This document shows, piece by piece, positions 9,726 to 18,250 of a stretch of DNA of 64,000 bases. A program made the position numbers and the translations under genes. The notes below the pieces were generated by a model. The model was not told where the DNA came from and searched no databases. It saw only the letters and a program-made list of their open reading frames with translations. Each line of letters begins with the position of its first letter. Position 1 is the first letter of the stretch. Source of the DNA: JAJPKK01 sp963781195 (GTDB lineage Bacteria > Pseudomonadota > Alphaproteobacteria > Rhizobiales > Xanthobacteraceae). The DNA lies in the NCBI GenBank assembly GCA_963781195.1, contig CAWAEZ010000011.1, positions 682,001-746,000 of the forward strand. Reading direction: 5' to 3'.

Positions 9726-10727
9726 TCAGCTCCGCGGGGGCTCCGCGTCGATATTGATCGTGCGTTCTACCACGACCAGCGGACGGTAGCGGACTTGCTG
9801 ATAAATGCGACTCACATATTCGCCGATGATTCCCAGGAAGATCGCGTTGAGACTGATGCCGAACAGTGTCACGACCACCATCGTTGCAAAACCGCTCGGC
9901 CACGACCTTCCGAAGAACATCGCGCCGAAAATGTAGAACAAGCTCACGACGAAAACGATGATGGAAATAAGCAAACCGGAATAGGACGCAAGGCGCAGCG
10001 GCAAGACCGAATGGCCGAAGATCCCATCCATGGCAAATCCGATCAGCCTTCTGGCGGGAAACTTGCTCCGGCCGTAGAGCCGGCGTGCGCGATCGTAGGC
10101 TATTCCGGTTTCCCGGGCGGCCAGGGATGAGACGAGCCCGCGGACAAAGGGGTTGAAGTCATCCACTTCCTTCAGGCGATCGATGACCGACCGATCGACC
10201 AAGCGAAAGTCGCCCGCGTCGCGCGTGATCCGGTCGTCGGAAATCCGGCTCAACATCAAATAGAAGGTTCGCCGCCCGAGCGTCAGTAACGGATGCTCCT
10301 GCCTGCGGCGGCGCAAACCGACCACGACATCGTGCCCCTTCTCCCAGAGCGCCAGGAATTCCGGAATCAGTTCGGGCGGATCCTGAAGGTCGCAGTCGAT
10401 CTGTATTGCCGCATCGCCGGAAGTTTGTCGGTACGCCGTCAGAAGCGAGCGTTGGAAGCCGTAGTTGCGATTGAAGCGAACCACCTTGATTCGCTTGTCG
10501 CCGGAGGCCAGCGCCGCCAGCCGATCGTACGTCGCATCTTCGCTGTGGTTATCGGTGAAGATGAATTCAACGTCGTACTGGGGCAATTTCGCGAACACCG
10601 CCGACAACGCGCTACAGGCACGATCGACGTTCGCCTCTTCATTGTAGACCGGCACGACAAGGGAAATCAGGCGTCTTCTTCCATCAGCGCGAACGGCGCC
10701 TATACCTCGCGTGTCCGACAACTCCAT
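9726..10727 (-). CDS. GT2 glycosyltransferase with two C-terminal membrane helices (DPM1/ArnC/GtrB type)
   Basis: A 333-residue protein. The GT-A domain shows SLVVPVYNEEANV, the DxD-like IDCDLQDPPELI and the QEHPLLTLGRR segment. Two strong hydrophobic helices follow near residues 240-265 and 275-300, as in polyprenyl-phosphate sugar transferases such as GtrB/ArnC. The expected role is transfer of a sugar onto undecaprenyl phosphate at the inner membrane. The start at 10727 leaves 2 bp after the upstream methyltransferase stop. It is the last gene of the rfbF operon. Confidence 0.88.
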   Translation of the reverse strand: MELSDTRGIGAVRADGRRRLISLVVPVYNEEANVDRACSALSAVFAKLPQYDVEFIFTDNHSEDATYDRLAALASGDKRIKVVRFNRNYGFQRSLLTAYRQTSGDAAIQIDCDLQDPPELIPEFLALWEKGHDVVVGLRRRRQEHPLLTLGRRTFYLMLSRISDDRITRDAGDFRLVDRSVIDRLKEVDDFNPFVRGLVSSLAARETGIAYDRARRLYGRSKFPARRLIGFAMDGIFGHSVLPLRLASYSGLLISIIVFVVSLFYIFGAMFFGRSWPSGFATMVVVTLFGISLNAIFLGIIGEYVSRIYQQVRYRPLVVVERTINIDAEPPRS

Positions 10728-10729
10728 CG

Positions 10730-11998
10730 TCAAACGTCCAGGATCTGCGCTTGAGGGAGCGGAACCACGAATTTCGATTTGAGACCGCGGGCACGCAGTT
10801 GCTCGGCGATGGGAGCGGCGTAGTGCCACGCGAGCAGCACGACGTACTCTGGCTGCTCCTCGATTAGAATACGGTTGTCGACGACGGGAATATGCTTGCC
10901 CGGAAGGTAGAGCCCGAGCTTGAGCGAGGTCGGCTGCTCCGCCAGGTACGGCATGAGATCGCGGGTCATCCCGTAATAGTTGAGGAGCGTCGAACATCGC
11001 CCCGGGCATGAATTGCCGACGAAGCCGAGACCGCTTCGGCGCGCCTTGTAGGCGAGCGTCATGAGGATGTCCCGATTTTCCAGGATCCGATCGCGAAAGC
11101 GGACATATGTCTTCGGCTCGAACAGGCCGCGCTCGACTTCAAGGGCCAAAAGGTCGGGGACGGCAGCCTTTATCGCGCGCGCGCCCTTCCTCGCGACATA
11201 GGCGCGAATGTTTCCTCCATATCGATCCGCGCGCCGCACGTCGAACACCTCCATCCCGTAATAGGCGAAGAGGGTGACGAGCGACTTGAGGCTGTAGGTG
11301 CGAATGTGCTCATGATAGACGGTGTCGAACTGATTTTTCTCGACCACATCGAGGAGATAATGGCTCTCGGTGACGAAAACGCCGTCATCATCGAGCAACG
11401 CGCAGATTCCCCGGACGACCTCTCCGAGCGGCGCCATGTGCGCAAAGACATTGGTCGCCGTTACGACTTTGGCCTTGCCGTAGTCTTTTACGATCTCCCG
11501 CGCGAGGGATTCGGTGAAGAACTTCTGGATCGTCTCGATCTGGTTTTCCTGGCGCGCGATGCTCGCGATGTTGGTCGGCTCGACACCCAGTGTGCGCATG
11601 CCGAGTTGAGCGAACCCGGTGAGCAGAGTGCCGTCGTTCGATCCGATGTCGACGCAGAGAGATTCGCGCGGCACCGCAAGCTCATCGACAATGCCCCTGG
11701 CGAAGGCGCGCTGATAGACTTCCAGCTCCTTGGTTATTCCACTGCGGTAGGGATAGTGAGGGTGGTAGACCAACGAGCCGTCGACCACGTAGTCGAGTTG
11801 CGCGAGGCCCAATTCGGGGCACAGAAAAAGCCGCAGCGGATAGTAGGTTTCCGGCTGCGCGAGCTGCTCGCGCGCCAGCAGTAAATCGCATAACGGCTGG
11901 CAATCGAGGTCGATGACGAGTTCGAGGTTGTCCGACCCGGTGATCTGGCAACGGGTCAGCGGGCCGGGCGCAACGTCGTGATCGGGCATCGATTTCAA
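10730..11998 (-). CDS. Sugar C-methyltransferase-like protein (Zn-binding N-domain, TylCIII/NovU type)
   Basis: A 422-residue three-part methyltransferase. The N-terminal putative zinc-binding region carries spaced cysteines (RCQITGS, DLDCQPLCD, LFLCPELG). The central SAM fold has CVDIGSNDGTLL and NVFAHM. The YHEHIRTYSLKSL motif corresponds to the His/Glu/Tyr catalytic region of nucleotide-sugar C-3 methyltransferases, and the Methyltransf_14-type C domain has GLGFVGNSCPGRCSTLLNYYG. Directly downstream of CDP-glucose dehydratase genes, it probably methylates carbon 3 of a CDP-4-keto-6-deoxyhexose to give a branched sugar. The substrate is inferred from context. Confidence 0.85.
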   Translation of the reverse strand: MKSMPDHDVAPGPLTRCQITGSDNLELVIDLDCQPLCDLLLAREQLAQPETYYPLRLFLCPELGLAQLDYVVDGSLVYHPHYPYRSGITKELEVYQRAFARGIVDELAVPRESLCVDIGSNDGTLLTGFAQLGMRTLGVEPTNIASIARQENQIETIQKFFTESLAREIVKDYGKAKVVTATNVFAHMAPLGEVVRGICALLDDDGVFVTESHYLLDVVEKNQFDTVYHEHIRTYSLKSLVTLFAYYGMEVFDVRRADRYGGNIRAYVARKGARAIKAAVPDLLALEVERGLFEPKTYVRFRDRILENRDILMTLAYKARRSGLGFVGNSCPGRCSTLLNYYGMTRDLMPYLAEQPTSLKLGLYLPGKHIPVVDNRILIEEQPEYVVLLAWHYAAPIAEQLRARGLKSKFVVPLPQAQILDV

Positions 11999-12058
11999 AG
12001 GGGGCTCCGGCTTGACTGACTAGGCCGCAACGCTTGCGGCGGCATGCAATTTGGCTGG

Positions 12059-13171
12059 TCACGCCCGCATCGCGGACACCGCGAGCGTCGTCGCGTCCGG
12101 TTGGCGACGCTGGCTGCGCACAGCACCGAGAAACCAATCGATTTGGCGCAACGTCAGGTGCCTCATGTCGGCGCCCGCATGGAGCGCCTTGTACCAAGCG
12201 ACCGTCAGGCGCAGTCCCTCGCCGAGATCGATCATGGGACGCCAACCCAACTGGAATCTGGCCTTGCTGCAGTCGAGAGCAAGGCGGGATGCCTCGTGGG
12301 GATGTTCGGAGTGATCGCGCTCCCAACGTGCACCGTCGCCCCACAATGCCGCGAGACGATCGGCGATCTCCGCGACGGCGATCTCGCTCGCGGGCTCGGG
12401 ACCGAAATTCCAGGCCCCCTCAAACTCACCCGACCCGGTTACGAGACGTCGGGCCAGCAAAAGATAGGCCGCCACCGGGTCGAGCACATGCTGCCACGGC
12501 CGAACGGATCGCGGACTGCGAATTCGCAGCACCCGCCGGGCTGCAAAGGCACGCATGGCATCGACCGCAAGCCGATCCTCTGCGAAGTCGCCGCCGCCGA
12601 TCACGTTTCCGGCCCGGGCGGTCGCGACCGCCATACTGTCGGCCCCTGAAAAGCTGTGGCGATACGCGTCTACGACGAATTCCGCACATGCCTTGCTGTT
12701 GCTGTAGGGGTCGCGACCCCCAAGCCGATCGTTCTCCCGATAGCCCCAGTCCCATCCCACGTTTTCGTAGCACTTGTCGGTGGTGACGACGACGGCGGCC
12801 TTTACACCCAGTTGCCTCGCCGCCTCGAGCACGTGAACGGTTCCCATGACGTTGGTGCCATAGGTCTCGACCGGCTGCTGATACGAGCGGCGCACCAGCG
12901 CCTGAGCCGCCATGTGAATGACGATCTCCGGCGCCGCGCGTTCCATGGCCCGCCGCACCTGCGCAAGATCACGCACGTCGCCTATGACATGGTGTACGTC
13001 GCGCTCGACACCTGCGGCGAGAAACACGCCGCCTTCGCTCTCCGGCGGCAGGGCAAAGCCGTGGACCTCGGCACCCAGGCCGCTCAAAATCAACGACGCC
13101 CAAGCCCCCTTGAACCCGGTATGCCCCGTGAGAAAAACACGTCTCCCATGCCAAAACGCCGCGTCTACCAT
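12059..13171 (-). CDS. rfbG: CDP-glucose 4,6-dehydratase
   Basis: A 370-residue short-chain dehydrogenase of the extended type. It shows the NAD loop FLTGHTGFKGAW, VVTTDKCYENVGWDWGY with the conserved TDK, and the catalytic YSNSK. The motif GNVIGGGDFAEDR and the 'KCYEN' segment are characteristic of RfbG rather than dTDP-glucose dehydratase. It converts CDP-glucose to CDP-4-keto-6-deoxyglucose in the cytoplasm. The start at 13171 overlaps the rfbF end by 7 bp. An rfbH (3-dehydratase) is absent from the window, which suggests the product is not a 3,6-dideoxyhexose. Confidence 0.93.
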   Translation of the reverse strand: MVDAAFWHGRRVFLTGHTGFKGAWASLILSGLGAEVHGFALPPESEGGVFLAAGVERDVHHVIGDVRDLAQVRRAMERAAPEIVIHMAAQALVRRSYQQPVETYGTNVMGTVHVLEAARQLGVKAAVVVTTDKCYENVGWDWGYRENDRLGGRDPYSNSKACAEFVVDAYRHSFSGADSMAVATARAGNVIGGGDFAEDRLAVDAMRAFAARRVLRIRSPRSVRPWQHVLDPVAAYLLLARRLVTGSGEFEGAWNFGPEPASEIAVAEIADRLAALWGDGARWERDHSEHPHEASRLALDCSKARFQLGWRPMIDLGEGLRLTVAWYKALHAGADMRHLTLRQIDWFLGAVRSQRRQPDATTLAVSAMRA

Positions 13172-13935
13172 GTCTTCCACCGCGCGACGCCGTGTGCCCA
13201 TTGCTCTTCCAGAAAATTGCGATCCCGCAGCGTGTCCATCGGATGCCAGAACCCCTTGTGGAGGTATGCGCGCAAATCGTCTTGCGTCGCCAATTGCTCC
13301 ATGGGTTCGCGCTCCCAAATGGACTGGTCGTTCGCGATCATGTCCCCGATGGACGGAGACAACAGAAAGAAGCCTCCGTTGATCCACCCACCGTCACCTT
13401 CCGGCTTCTCCTCGAAGGCCACGACTCGTTCGCCTCTCACCCCGATGGCCCCGAAACGTTTCGCCGGCCGAACGGCTGTCACCGTCGCTTTTCTCCCATG
13501 CTTTTGATGAAATGCGATCTCGGCAGCGATATCAATGTCGGCGACACCGTCGCCATAGGTTAATGCGAAATATGGATCGTCGGCGACATAGGGAAGTATT
13601 CGCTTAATGCGTCCACCGGTCTGCGTCTGATCCCCGGTGTCGACCATCGTCACACGCCAGGATTCCGACGTGTTGCGATGCACTTCCATACGGTTTTCCG
13701 CGAGATGGAAGGTGACGTCGGACATGTGCATGAAATAGTTCGCAAAAAACTCCTTGATCACATATCCCTTGTAGCCAAGACAGACGATGAAGTCCGAACA
13801 ACCATATCGGCTGTAGATCTTCATGATGTGCCAGAGGATCGGGCGCCCGCCGATCTCGATCATCGGCTTGGGTCTCAACACCGTTTCTTCCGCGAGACGA
13901 CTACCGGTTCCCCCTGCCAGTATGACAACTTTCAT
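13165..13935 (-). CDS. rfbF: Glucose-1-phosphate cytidylyltransferase
   Basis: A 256-residue nucleotidyltransferase. The N-terminal VVILAGGTGSRLAEET and the PKPMIEIGGRPILWHIM block are diagnostic for RfbF, as are LTYGDGVADID and the C-terminal WHPMDTLRDRNFLEEQW. It makes CDP-glucose from CTP and glucose-1-phosphate, the substrate of the next gene. Two adjacent ATG codons (13938 and 13935) are possible starts. First gene of the four-gene operon running to 9726. The sequence of this operon looks somewhat less GC-biased than its surroundings, as is common for transferred glycan loci. Confidence 0.94.
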   Translation of the reverse strand: MKVVILAGGTGSRLAEETVLRPKPMIEIGGRPILWHIMKIYSRYGCSDFIVCLGYKGYVIKEFFANYFMHMSDVTFHLAENRMEVHRNTSESWRVTMVDTGDQTQTGGRIKRILPYVADDPYFALTYGDGVADIDIAAEIAFHQKHGRKATVTAVRPAKRFGAIGVRGERVVAFEEKPEGDGGWINGGFFLLSPSIGDMIANDQSIWEREPMEQLATQDDLRAYLHKGFWHPMDTLRDRNFLEEQWAHGVARWKTW

Positions 13936-14389
13936 CATTCGCGCTCTAGAAACGAATTCGCGAAACCACACCCGAAGGCGCTCAATCTGTTGAAATAGCA
14001 CTGAAGCATGCGATGCTCGCCCACCCGCTATTACTATTATAGCCGATGCTTGCCCACCCGCTATTACTACTATAGCGCGCTACAATATGTCCGAATTTAG
14101 GCCGCCACAAGTCACATCAGTTTCATAAAACTTACGGTAATTTAAAGCACTTGCGTCCGACGAGTTTTCGGCGCAGCGTTTCGAAATCTCAATCCGGTCA
14201 ATGCTTCGCGACCTTTATTTCCCCTGAGCCGGTACCCGGCGCGGACGTAATCGCCGCTTTGCGCGCCTCCCGCCGCCCGCTATCATGCGGCCGGCACGAA
14301 GGCGCCGCAAACAGCCGGGCCGCCGTCTCCGCCTTATGGGCGATGCGGTCCGACGGTCCGGTGAGACCCTCGGCCACTGGGAGGAAATC
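13936..14389. other. AT-richer divergent intergenic region
   Basis: About 450 bp between rfbF and the NHL-repeat gene. The part from 13990 to 14160 is visibly AT-rich relative to the window and contains the 33-bp tandem repeat described separately. It must hold the divergent promoters. No RNA gene or further open frame convinces me. Confidence 0.6.
14011..14076. repeat. 33-bp tandem repeat, two copies
   Basis: Units 14011-14043 and 14044-14076 are head to tail and differ at only two positions (C/T at unit position 8, T/C at position 27). Each ends in a TA-rich stretch (TTACTAYTATAGC) that resembles a -10 region. It lies 75 bp upstream of the rfbF start. Confidence 0.95.
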
Positions 14390-15403
14390 ATGAGAACAAT
14401 CAGGCTCACAGTGTTGGCCGGACTGGCCGTCTCCGCGCTGAGCATCGCGGCCGGCGACCGCGCCCACGCCCAGGCTGCCGATCCCAACGCCGCGCCGAAC
14501 CCCTATAAGATGGACGGCGACTGGGCGAAGCTACCCGACGGCCGGAAGTTCGGCGCCGCGATCAAGGTCCAGGTCGATCACAGCGACGGCAAGAGCATCT
14601 GGGTGTTCGACCGCTGCGGCGGCAACGACTGCGGCAACTCCACCCTCAACCCGATCCAGAAGTTCGACGCCTCCGGCAAGTTCATCGCCGGCTTCGGCGG
14701 CGGCATGTTCAACCAGCCGCACGGCTTTTACGTCGATCGCGGGGGCAATGTCTGGGTGGCCGACGAACGCGCGAAGAACGGCAAGGGCGCCGTCGTCGTC
14801 AAGTTCAGCCCGGAAGGCAAGGTGCTGATGACTCTCGGCAAGCCGGGAATGCCCGGCAACACCCACGACCTGCTCGATGGGCCGAGCGCGGTCGTGGTCG
14901 CCCCGAACGGCGACTTCTATGTGGCCGACGGCCACGGCGGGAACACCAACGACCGCATCGCCAAGTTCGACAAGGACGGCAAGTTCATCACCTCGTGGGG
15001 CAAGCACGGCAAGGCCGCCGGCGAGTTCGACACCCCGCACGGCATCGCGCTCGATTCGGCCGGGCGGGTCTATGTCGCCGACCGTGCCAACAACCGCGTC
15101 CAGGTGTTCGAGCCGGATGGCAAGTTCGTCGCCGAATGGAAGCAGTTCGGCCGGCCGAGCGACGTCGCCATCGACAAGAACGACAACATCTACGTCGCCG
15201 ATTCCCAGTCGACTCCGACCAACAATCCCGGCTTCAAGCAGGGCATTCGCATCGGCAACGTCAAGGACGGCAAGGTCACCGCCTTCATTCCCGAAGCGTC
15301 CGCCGAAGCCGGAGCGCCGGAGGGCGTAGGCGTCGACGAAGCCGGCAACGTGTTCGGCGGTTGGACCGGCAAGATGGCGGTGCGCCGCTTCGTGAAGGGC
15401 TGA
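14390..15403 (+). CDS. Secreted NHL-repeat six-bladed beta-propeller protein
   Basis: A 337-residue protein with a strong GGAGG ribosome site before the ATG at 14390 and a signal peptide ending near AHA-QAAD. The body is built of NHL-type blades with recurring phrases such as QPHGFYVDRGGNVWVAD, TPHGIALDSAGRVYVAD and RPSDVAIDKNDNIYVAD. Such periplasmic propellers bind ligands or partners, and some act as lyases (PAL-like), but no metal-site motif is clear enough here to claim catalysis. It precedes a PQQ dehydrogenase on the same strand by 350 bp. Confidence 0.85.
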   Translation: MRTIRLTVLAGLAVSALSIAAGDRAHAQAADPNAAPNPYKMDGDWAKLPDGRKFGAAIKVQVDHSDGKSIWVFDRCGGNDCGNSTLNPIQKFDASGKFIAGFGGGMFNQPHGFYVDRGGNVWVADERAKNGKGAVVVKFSPEGKVLMTLGKPGMPGNTHDLLDGPSAVVVAPNGDFYVADGHGGNTNDRIAKFDKDGKFITSWGKHGKAAGEFDTPHGIALDSAGRVYVADRANNRVQVFEPDGKFVAEWKQFGRPSDVAIDKNDNIYVADSQSTPTNNPGFKQGIRIGNVKDGKVTAFIPEASAEAGAPEGVGVDEAGNVFGGWTGKMAVRRFVKG

Positions 15404-15482
15404 GGCCCGGATCGGGGGGCGATACTTGCGTCTCGAGGCCGGTGTCGGCCCCTCCCCTTCGTATTCCATTCACACAGTCGTC

Positions 15483-15506
15483 ATGGCCGGGCTGTGTCCC
15501 GGCCAT
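15483..15506. repeat. Dispersed GGCCGGG/CCCGGCC hairpin, copy 1
   Basis: Perfect 9-bp inverted repeat ATGGCCGGG-(6)-CCCGGCCAT, followed by more hairpin-prone sequence (GTCGCCGGG ... CCCGGCGAT) up to about 15580. The same core recurs at 44522-44542 and 63865-63888, so it is a dispersed element of this genome. It could also act as a terminator-like structure after the NHL gene, but no T-run follows. Confidence 0.85.
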
Positions 15507-15590
15507 CTCGATCGGGAAGGCACCGTGCCCTCCTCAACGGGGTCGCCGGGACGAGCCCCTGGGACGAACCCGGCGATGACCACCGCAGTC

Positions 15591-15638
15591 GTGTCGACGC
15601 TTGCCTGTATCGACGCATGCATGTGTCGACGCATCGGG
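15591..15638. repeat. 16-bp tandem repeat, about 2.7 copies
   Basis: Units start at 15591, 15607 and 15623, with consensus GTRTCGACGCATGCAT. The array lies in the 350-bp intergenic space upstream of the PQQ dehydrogenase gene. The remainder of this space (15404-15753) holds the hairpin listed separately and nothing else I can name. Confidence 0.85.
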
Positions 15639-15753
15639 AACTCACCTCGCCCCGAATCCCCGATGCCGGACATGTGGCGTGTCGACCCGGCGACCCAGGA
15701 TGCATGCCGCTCGAAACGCGGATACAAGCGTCGGATTGCGAGGACAGCACCCC

Positions 15754-17520
15754 ATGCGAAATTATCTGATCGCCGCGCTGTTGTGCGCCACCGCCGTCGC
15801 CGTATCGTCGGGGCGCATCGCGCAGGCGCAAAGTCCGGCCTCCGAAGGCGACTGGGCGAGCTTCGGCCGGGACTATTCGAACCAGCGCTTCGCGCCGCTG
15901 CGCGCGATCGATCGCACCAACGTTTCGCAGCTCGTGCCCGCCTGGAGCTATCGGCTCGGCACCGTGGGCTCGGTGCAGACCCACCCCATCGTCGTCGCCG
16001 GCGTCATGTATGTCGGCATGGCCGGGAACGACGTCGCCGCCCTCGATGCCGCGACCGGCGCGGAGATCTGGCGCTACCGCCACCAGGCGCGCCGCGCGCT
16101 GCCGCGCATTCCGAGCAACCGCGGCGTGGCGGTGGCCGACGGCCTCGTCTACGAGGCGACCGACGACGCCCGGGTGATCGCCCTCGACCAATCGACCGGC
16201 CATGTGGTCTGGGACCGCGCGGTGCTCCCGTTCGATCCGGCGGCCCTCGCGCCGGCCGGGGCCAAGAAGCCGGACGCGGAATTCCAGTTCCGCGCCGCGC
16301 CGCTGGTCTATGACGGCAAGGTGATCGTCGGTGCCACCGGGTTCGAGGCGAACCGCCTCGACGATGATTTCGTCACGGCGAGCCTCGCCGCGGGCATCGA
16401 CGTCGGCAGCGCCTGGATCGACGCCAATCTGGGACGCCGCGCCTTCCTCGCCGCGCTCGACGCACGCACCGGTGCCGAAGCATGGCGCTGGTATTCCACC
16501 AAGGAGGACGGCTGGGAGGGCCGGTACGCGACCGAGACGCCCGACGGCACGCCGCTCCATCGCGATATCGCGGCGGAACAGGCCGCCGCGGCGCGCTACA
16601 AGAACGGCTGGGCCGCCGGCTCGAACTCGACCTGGATGACGCCCGCCTTCGATGCGGCGGCGGGGCTCATCTTCATCGGCACCGGAAATCCCGCGCCCGG
16701 CGACGTCGACCTCGTGCGTCCGGGCGACAATCTCTATGCCAACGGGATCGCGGCGCTCGACGCGCGCACCGGAGCGCTGCGCTGGTTCTTCCAGGAATCG
16801 CCGCACGGCCAGTATGACGCGACCGGACAGGCGGTGCTGTTCGACGCCCGGATCGACGGCCGCACGGTGCCGGCCGTCCTCGAATGCGGCAAGTCCGGCT
16901 GGTGCTTCGCCATCGACCGTGCCGACGGCAAGCTGCTGTTCCGCTCCGACGAGGTGGTGCCGCATATCAACACCTACCCGCCCGCGGATTCATCGCCGCA
17001 GGGCGTGCGCGTCTCGCCGGGTGGCGGCGGTGCCGTCAGCGTCTCGCCGGTGTCCTACGATCCCGCGACCGGCATCGTCTACGTGGCGGCCCGGCACGCG
17101 CCGGCGATCCAGACCCGCGTGAGCATCCCCAACGTGCCCGACGGCCCCGCCCTCTTCAAAATCGTCAGCAAGCCGGTGCCGGCGGCGGACACCTGGGGGA
17201 CGGTCACCGCGCTGGACCTCACCAAGGGCGGTCGCGTCCTGTGGCAGGTGAAGACACCGCAGCCGCTGGTCGGCGGCATGCTGGCGACCGCGGGCGGGCT
17301 CGTCTTCACCGGCGAGCCGAACGGCCGCTTCGCCGCCTACGATGCCGCGACGGGGGCCACCTTGTGGAGCGTCGAAACCGGCACCGGTATCGGCGCGCCG
17401 CCGGTGTCCTACATGGTGAAGGGGCGGCAGTATGTGGCCGTCGCGACCGGCCGGCCCGCCGGCGAACCGCCGTCCCGCCCGGGCGGCACGATCCGCGTGT
17501 TTGCGCTGCCGGCACCCTGA
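15754..17520 (+). CDS. PQQ-dependent quinoprotein dehydrogenase, no heme domain
   Basis: A 588-residue periplasmic enzyme. The ATG at 15754 opens a signal peptide (MRNYLIAALL... cleaved near AQA). The eight-bladed propeller shows repeated tryptophan-docking motifs of the type ALDAATGAEIWR, ALDARTGALRWFF and AYDAATGATLWS. It also shows the N-terminal SFGRDYSNQRFAPL and the GTGNPAPGD...RPGDNLYANG segment found in PQQ alcohol dehydrogenases. No CXXCH heme motif, so electrons must go to a separate cytochrome. Expected role: periplasmic oxidation of an alcohol, polyol or sugar. Calcium versus lanthanide dependence cannot be judged safely here. Confidence 0.9.
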   Translation: MRNYLIAALLCATAVAVSSGRIAQAQSPASEGDWASFGRDYSNQRFAPLRAIDRTNVSQLVPAWSYRLGTVGSVQTHPIVVAGVMYVGMAGNDVAALDAATGAEIWRYRHQARRALPRIPSNRGVAVADGLVYEATDDARVIALDQSTGHVVWDRAVLPFDPAALAPAGAKKPDAEFQFRAAPLVYDGKVIVGATGFEANRLDDDFVTASLAAGIDVGSAWIDANLGRRAFLAALDARTGAEAWRWYSTKEDGWEGRYATETPDGTPLHRDIAAEQAAAARYKNGWAAGSNSTWMTPAFDAAAGLIFIGTGNPAPGDVDLVRPGDNLYANGIAALDARTGALRWFFQESPHGQYDATGQAVLFDARIDGRTVPAVLECGKSGWCFAIDRADGKLLFRSDEVVPHINTYPPADSSPQGVRVSPGGGGAVSVSPVSYDPATGIVYVAARHAPAIQTRVSIPNVPDGPALFKIVSKPVPAADTWGTVTALDLTKGGRVLWQVKTPQPLVGGMLATAGGLVFTGEPNGRFAAYDAATGATLWSVETGTGIGAPPVSYMVKGRQYVAVATGRPAGEPPSRPGGTIRVFALPAP

Positions 17521-17535
17521 GACCGCAGCGACGGG

Positions 17536-17949
17536 TCAGAGCCGCTCCAGCTCCGGGAACGGCTGATAGGCGGAATTCTTGCAGAGGTCATCGGACACCA
17601 CGGCGATCTGGGTCAGGCCGCCGGTAAAAAAGAACGCCGCATATTCCTTGCTGCCCTGGTATTCGCCCCTCGCACCCTTGGCATTGAAGCGCAGGCAGGC
17701 GATGTAACGCGTCACCTCGCCATGCGCCTTGAGGGTTGGTTCGGCGAGGAAGGCCTCGCGGATCCCTTTGGGGTCCGTAAGCTGCAGCCGAAGCTGATCG
17801 ACAATCGCCGAGCGATAGTTCTTGGGATAGACGTTCTCGTCGACGACCTCGGCCTTCTGCCCACCGAGACCCGCGCAGGCGCCCAGGGCCAGCGCGACAA
17901 CGAACGCCGGCCACGGATTTCTCCATACGTGCGTTTGGCCACTGGCCAT
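17536..17949 (-). CDS. Small putative lipoprotein, unknown function
   Basis: A 137-residue protein (ATG at 17949; an in-frame ATG at 17985 is also possible). A hydrophobic stretch ends in a lipobox-like LALGAC with the Cys at residue 25, suggesting outer-membrane or periplasmic anchoring. The mature part has NYRSAIVDQLRLQLTDP and RYIACLRFNAKG, a layout I associate with conserved hypothetical lipoproteins of Hyphomicrobiales. It converges on the PQQ gene with 15 bp between stops. No function assigned. Confidence 0.65.
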   Translation of the reverse strand: MASGQTHVWRNPWPAFVVALALGACAGLGGQKAEVVDENVYPKNYRSAIVDQLRLQLTDPKGIREAFLAEPTLKAHGEVTRYIACLRFNAKGARGEYQGSKEYAAFFFTGGLTQIAVVSDDLCKNSAYQPFPELERL

Positions 17950-18013
17950 AACCACGAGCCACTTCCCGCTCTCGCCCGAGCGCATTTTACAAGATTCGCG
18001 AGGGCTTGGAACA

Positions 18014-18164
18014 GCAAAACCGGCGCGGCGGCAAAACCGGCGCGGCGGGATGGCGCACGGGGGTCGGCGCAGCGACCCATGGCGCGCCGGCGCAACCCTG
18101 CCGGCCGCACGCGAGCGCCGTCGATTGCGGATGCCCCGATTGCAGGTCGCCCGATTGCCGATCG
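18014..18164. repeat. Two adjacent tandem repeats: 17 bp x2 and 15 bp x3
   Basis: 18014-18030 and 18031-18047 are perfect copies of GCAAAACCGGCGCGGCG. A second array at 18120-18164 has three 15-bp units of consensus CCCGATTGCSGATCG (18120, 18135, 18150) and a further out-of-step GCCGATTGCG. Both lie in the leader of the ABM-domain gene (start 18251). The rest of the 300-bp gap from 17950 shows no gene. Confidence 0.88.
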
Positions 18165-18250
18165 CCGCCGATTGCGTTCACGCGGCTGACTTGTCTGTGC
18201 CATGCAGCCCGTCCAGGGTGCTCGAACTGCGCGGACGGGAGGGAAAGAAG

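Noticed and set aside
12024..12040. GCCGCAA-CGC-TTGCGGC hairpin after rfbG considered as a terminator
   Set aside because: No U-run on either strand, and the downstream methyltransferase gene is probably in the same operon.
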